Positions 19,540 to 20,024 of a DNA stretch of 20,024 nt are shown here, piece by piece (positions within the stretch are counted from its first letter, which is position 1; each line of letters starts with the position of its first letter). The notes beneath the pieces were generated by a model. That model saw only the letters and a program-made list of their open reading frames with translations. It was not told where the DNA came from and did not search any database. The stretch comes from a virus: positions 1 to 20,024 of the IMG/VR virus record IMGVR_UViG_3300032288_002231. One strand, 5' to 3'. The translations under genes were made by a program, and so were the position numbers.

Positions 19540-20024
19540 TGCCTTCCCCCCTCATCCGATTGATCTCCAGCAATCGTTGCTGGTTCTCGGCTTTCTGCTC
19601 GGCCTTGATCCGGTCAAATATCCCCAGCGTTGGCAATTGCCCATCCGGGCTCGGTGGCCCAAGGATATCCGTCAGGGCATCCGAAGCAAACCCCTTCCGG
19701 GTTGGCGCGTTGGGCTTTTTCTTTGGCTCAAATATCCCTTGCCAGCCATTAGCTATGGACATTCTGATTTGTTCAACAGAAGCATCGGCCCCCCATCCAA
19801 TCATCTCATTTAGTTTGGCCTCGATAGTTTTAGGTTTCGGTTTAGGCAGCTTGCGCTCTTTCCGATATTCAAACCAATCTATCCATGCGGAACGGAATGC
19901 GGGGGTGTCCAATTCTTTTGGAAGCTGGGATATAGCCGGGTCATGTTCTGACACTTCCCCCTTTGGGGGGGTAAGGGGGGGATATTGAATAGGATTGACT
20001 TGACCAGAATAGACTAGACTAGAT
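19529..20024 (-). CDS. Phage replication protein, C-terminal part (runs off right edge)
   Basis: The frame is open from 19529 to the window edge. A GTG at 19954 looks like a start, but the frame continues upstream as ...QYPPLTPPKGEVSEHDPA with no stop, so the gene probably begins outside the window. The PPLTPPKG linker recurs in phage replication (O/DnaD-type) proteins, between an N-terminal helix-turn-helix and a C-terminal domain. Here the C-terminus has ELDTPAFRSAWIDWFEYRKE and SVEQIRMSIANGWQGIFEP, which I recognise from that family. Such proteins bind the origin and load the helicase. The zinc-knuckle gene overlaps its end. The GTG lies only two bases after a G run, a poor spacing for a real start. 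Confidence 0.7.
   Translation of the reverse strand, partial: SSLVYSGQVNPIQYPPLTPPKGEVSEHDPAISQLPKELDTPAFRSAWIDWFEYRKERKLPKPKPKTIEAKLNEMIGWGADASVEQIRMSIANGWQGIFEPKKKPNAPTRKGFASDALTDILGPPSPDGQLPTLGIFDRIKAEQKAENQQRLLEINRMRGEGNGR
19957..19969. other. C5/G5 hairpin in the replication-gene linker
   Basis: The plus strand reads CCCCC TTT GGGGG; on the coding strand this is C5-AAA-G5. It lies in the proline-rich linker codons (PPLTPPKG), with a second run of seven C bases nearby (19975-19981 on the coding strand). Homopolymer runs could allow polymerase or ribosome slippage. The hairpin could also be part of an intragenic origin; neither use is shown. Confidence 0.4.
19987..20024. repeat. Degenerate pentanucleotide tandem repeat at the right edge
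   Basis: The plus strand divides into GAATA GGATT GACTT GACCA GAATA GACTA GACTA GAT: a run of 5-base units with G at every first position and A at nearly every second. The last two full units are identical (GACTA). It runs off the window edge, so its full length is unknown. It lies inside the replication gene, where lambda-like phages carry origin iterons. Confidence 0.5.

Noticed and set aside
19529-19954. Reading the replication gene as a complete 141-residue protein from GTG 19954
   Set aside because: The frame stays open upstream to the window edge and encodes the PPLTPPKG linker typical of longer phage replication proteins; the G run is too close to the GTG for a good start signal.
1-20024. 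Search for tRNA genes, CRISPR arrays, insertion sequences, integrase and attachment sites
   Set aside because: No cloverleaf-like segment, spaced identical repeats, transposase motifs or recombinase motifs were seen by eye. A tRNAscan or HMM search was not possible here.

Overview
The window looks like part of a tailed-phage genome (phage or prophage), with a siphovirus-type late module. Every supported gene lies on the minus strand, so transcription runs from base 20024 towards base 1. Genes are tightly packed, with many ATGA, TGATG or TAATG stop/start overlaps. There is no gene-free stretch longer than about 85 bases. I see no tRNA, CRISPR array, insertion sequence, integrase or attachment site. 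The probable host is a planctomycete. This is inferred mainly from two small secreted proteins (16602-16940 and 16953-17204), one of which has the GH...YEGVG...CC...WYA pattern I associate with planctomycete exported proteins.

Reading in the direction of transcription, 20024-15100 is a replication, transcription and recombination block. It holds the C-terminal part of a replication protein (cut by the window edge), a zinc-knuckle protein, a sigma-70-like factor translationally coupled to a DNA polymerase III beta sliding clamp, the two secreted proteins, two small unknowns, a second sigma-like factor and a RusA-type Holliday junction resolvase. Bases 15090-12796 hold a small beta-rich protein, a KTSC-like protein, two small unknowns and a calcineurin-like metallophosphoesterase.

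The late module begins after a 52-base AT-rich gap (12744-12795) that carries a TATAAT box and an inverted repeat. It contains small and large terminase, a portal protein with an extra C-terminal domain, a third sigma-like factor, a prohead protease/scaffold with an unusual middle segment, a putative decoration protein and an HK97-fold major capsid protein. Next come connector and tail-completion candidates, two beta-rich structural proteins, two related tail-tube-like proteins, a tail-assembly chaperone pair with a likely -1 frameshift, and the start of a tape-measure protein cut by the left edge. No tail sheath is seen, which fits a non-contractile tail.

The points most worth following are: three sigma-like genes in 20 kb, one coupled to a sliding clamp (compare the T4 late-transcription logic); hairpins that enclose or sit beside the start codons of the portal and small terminase genes; the planctomycete-type secreted cargo; the G-run frameshift site; and a pentanucleotide repeat plus GC hairpin inside the replication gene that could mark an intragenic origin.
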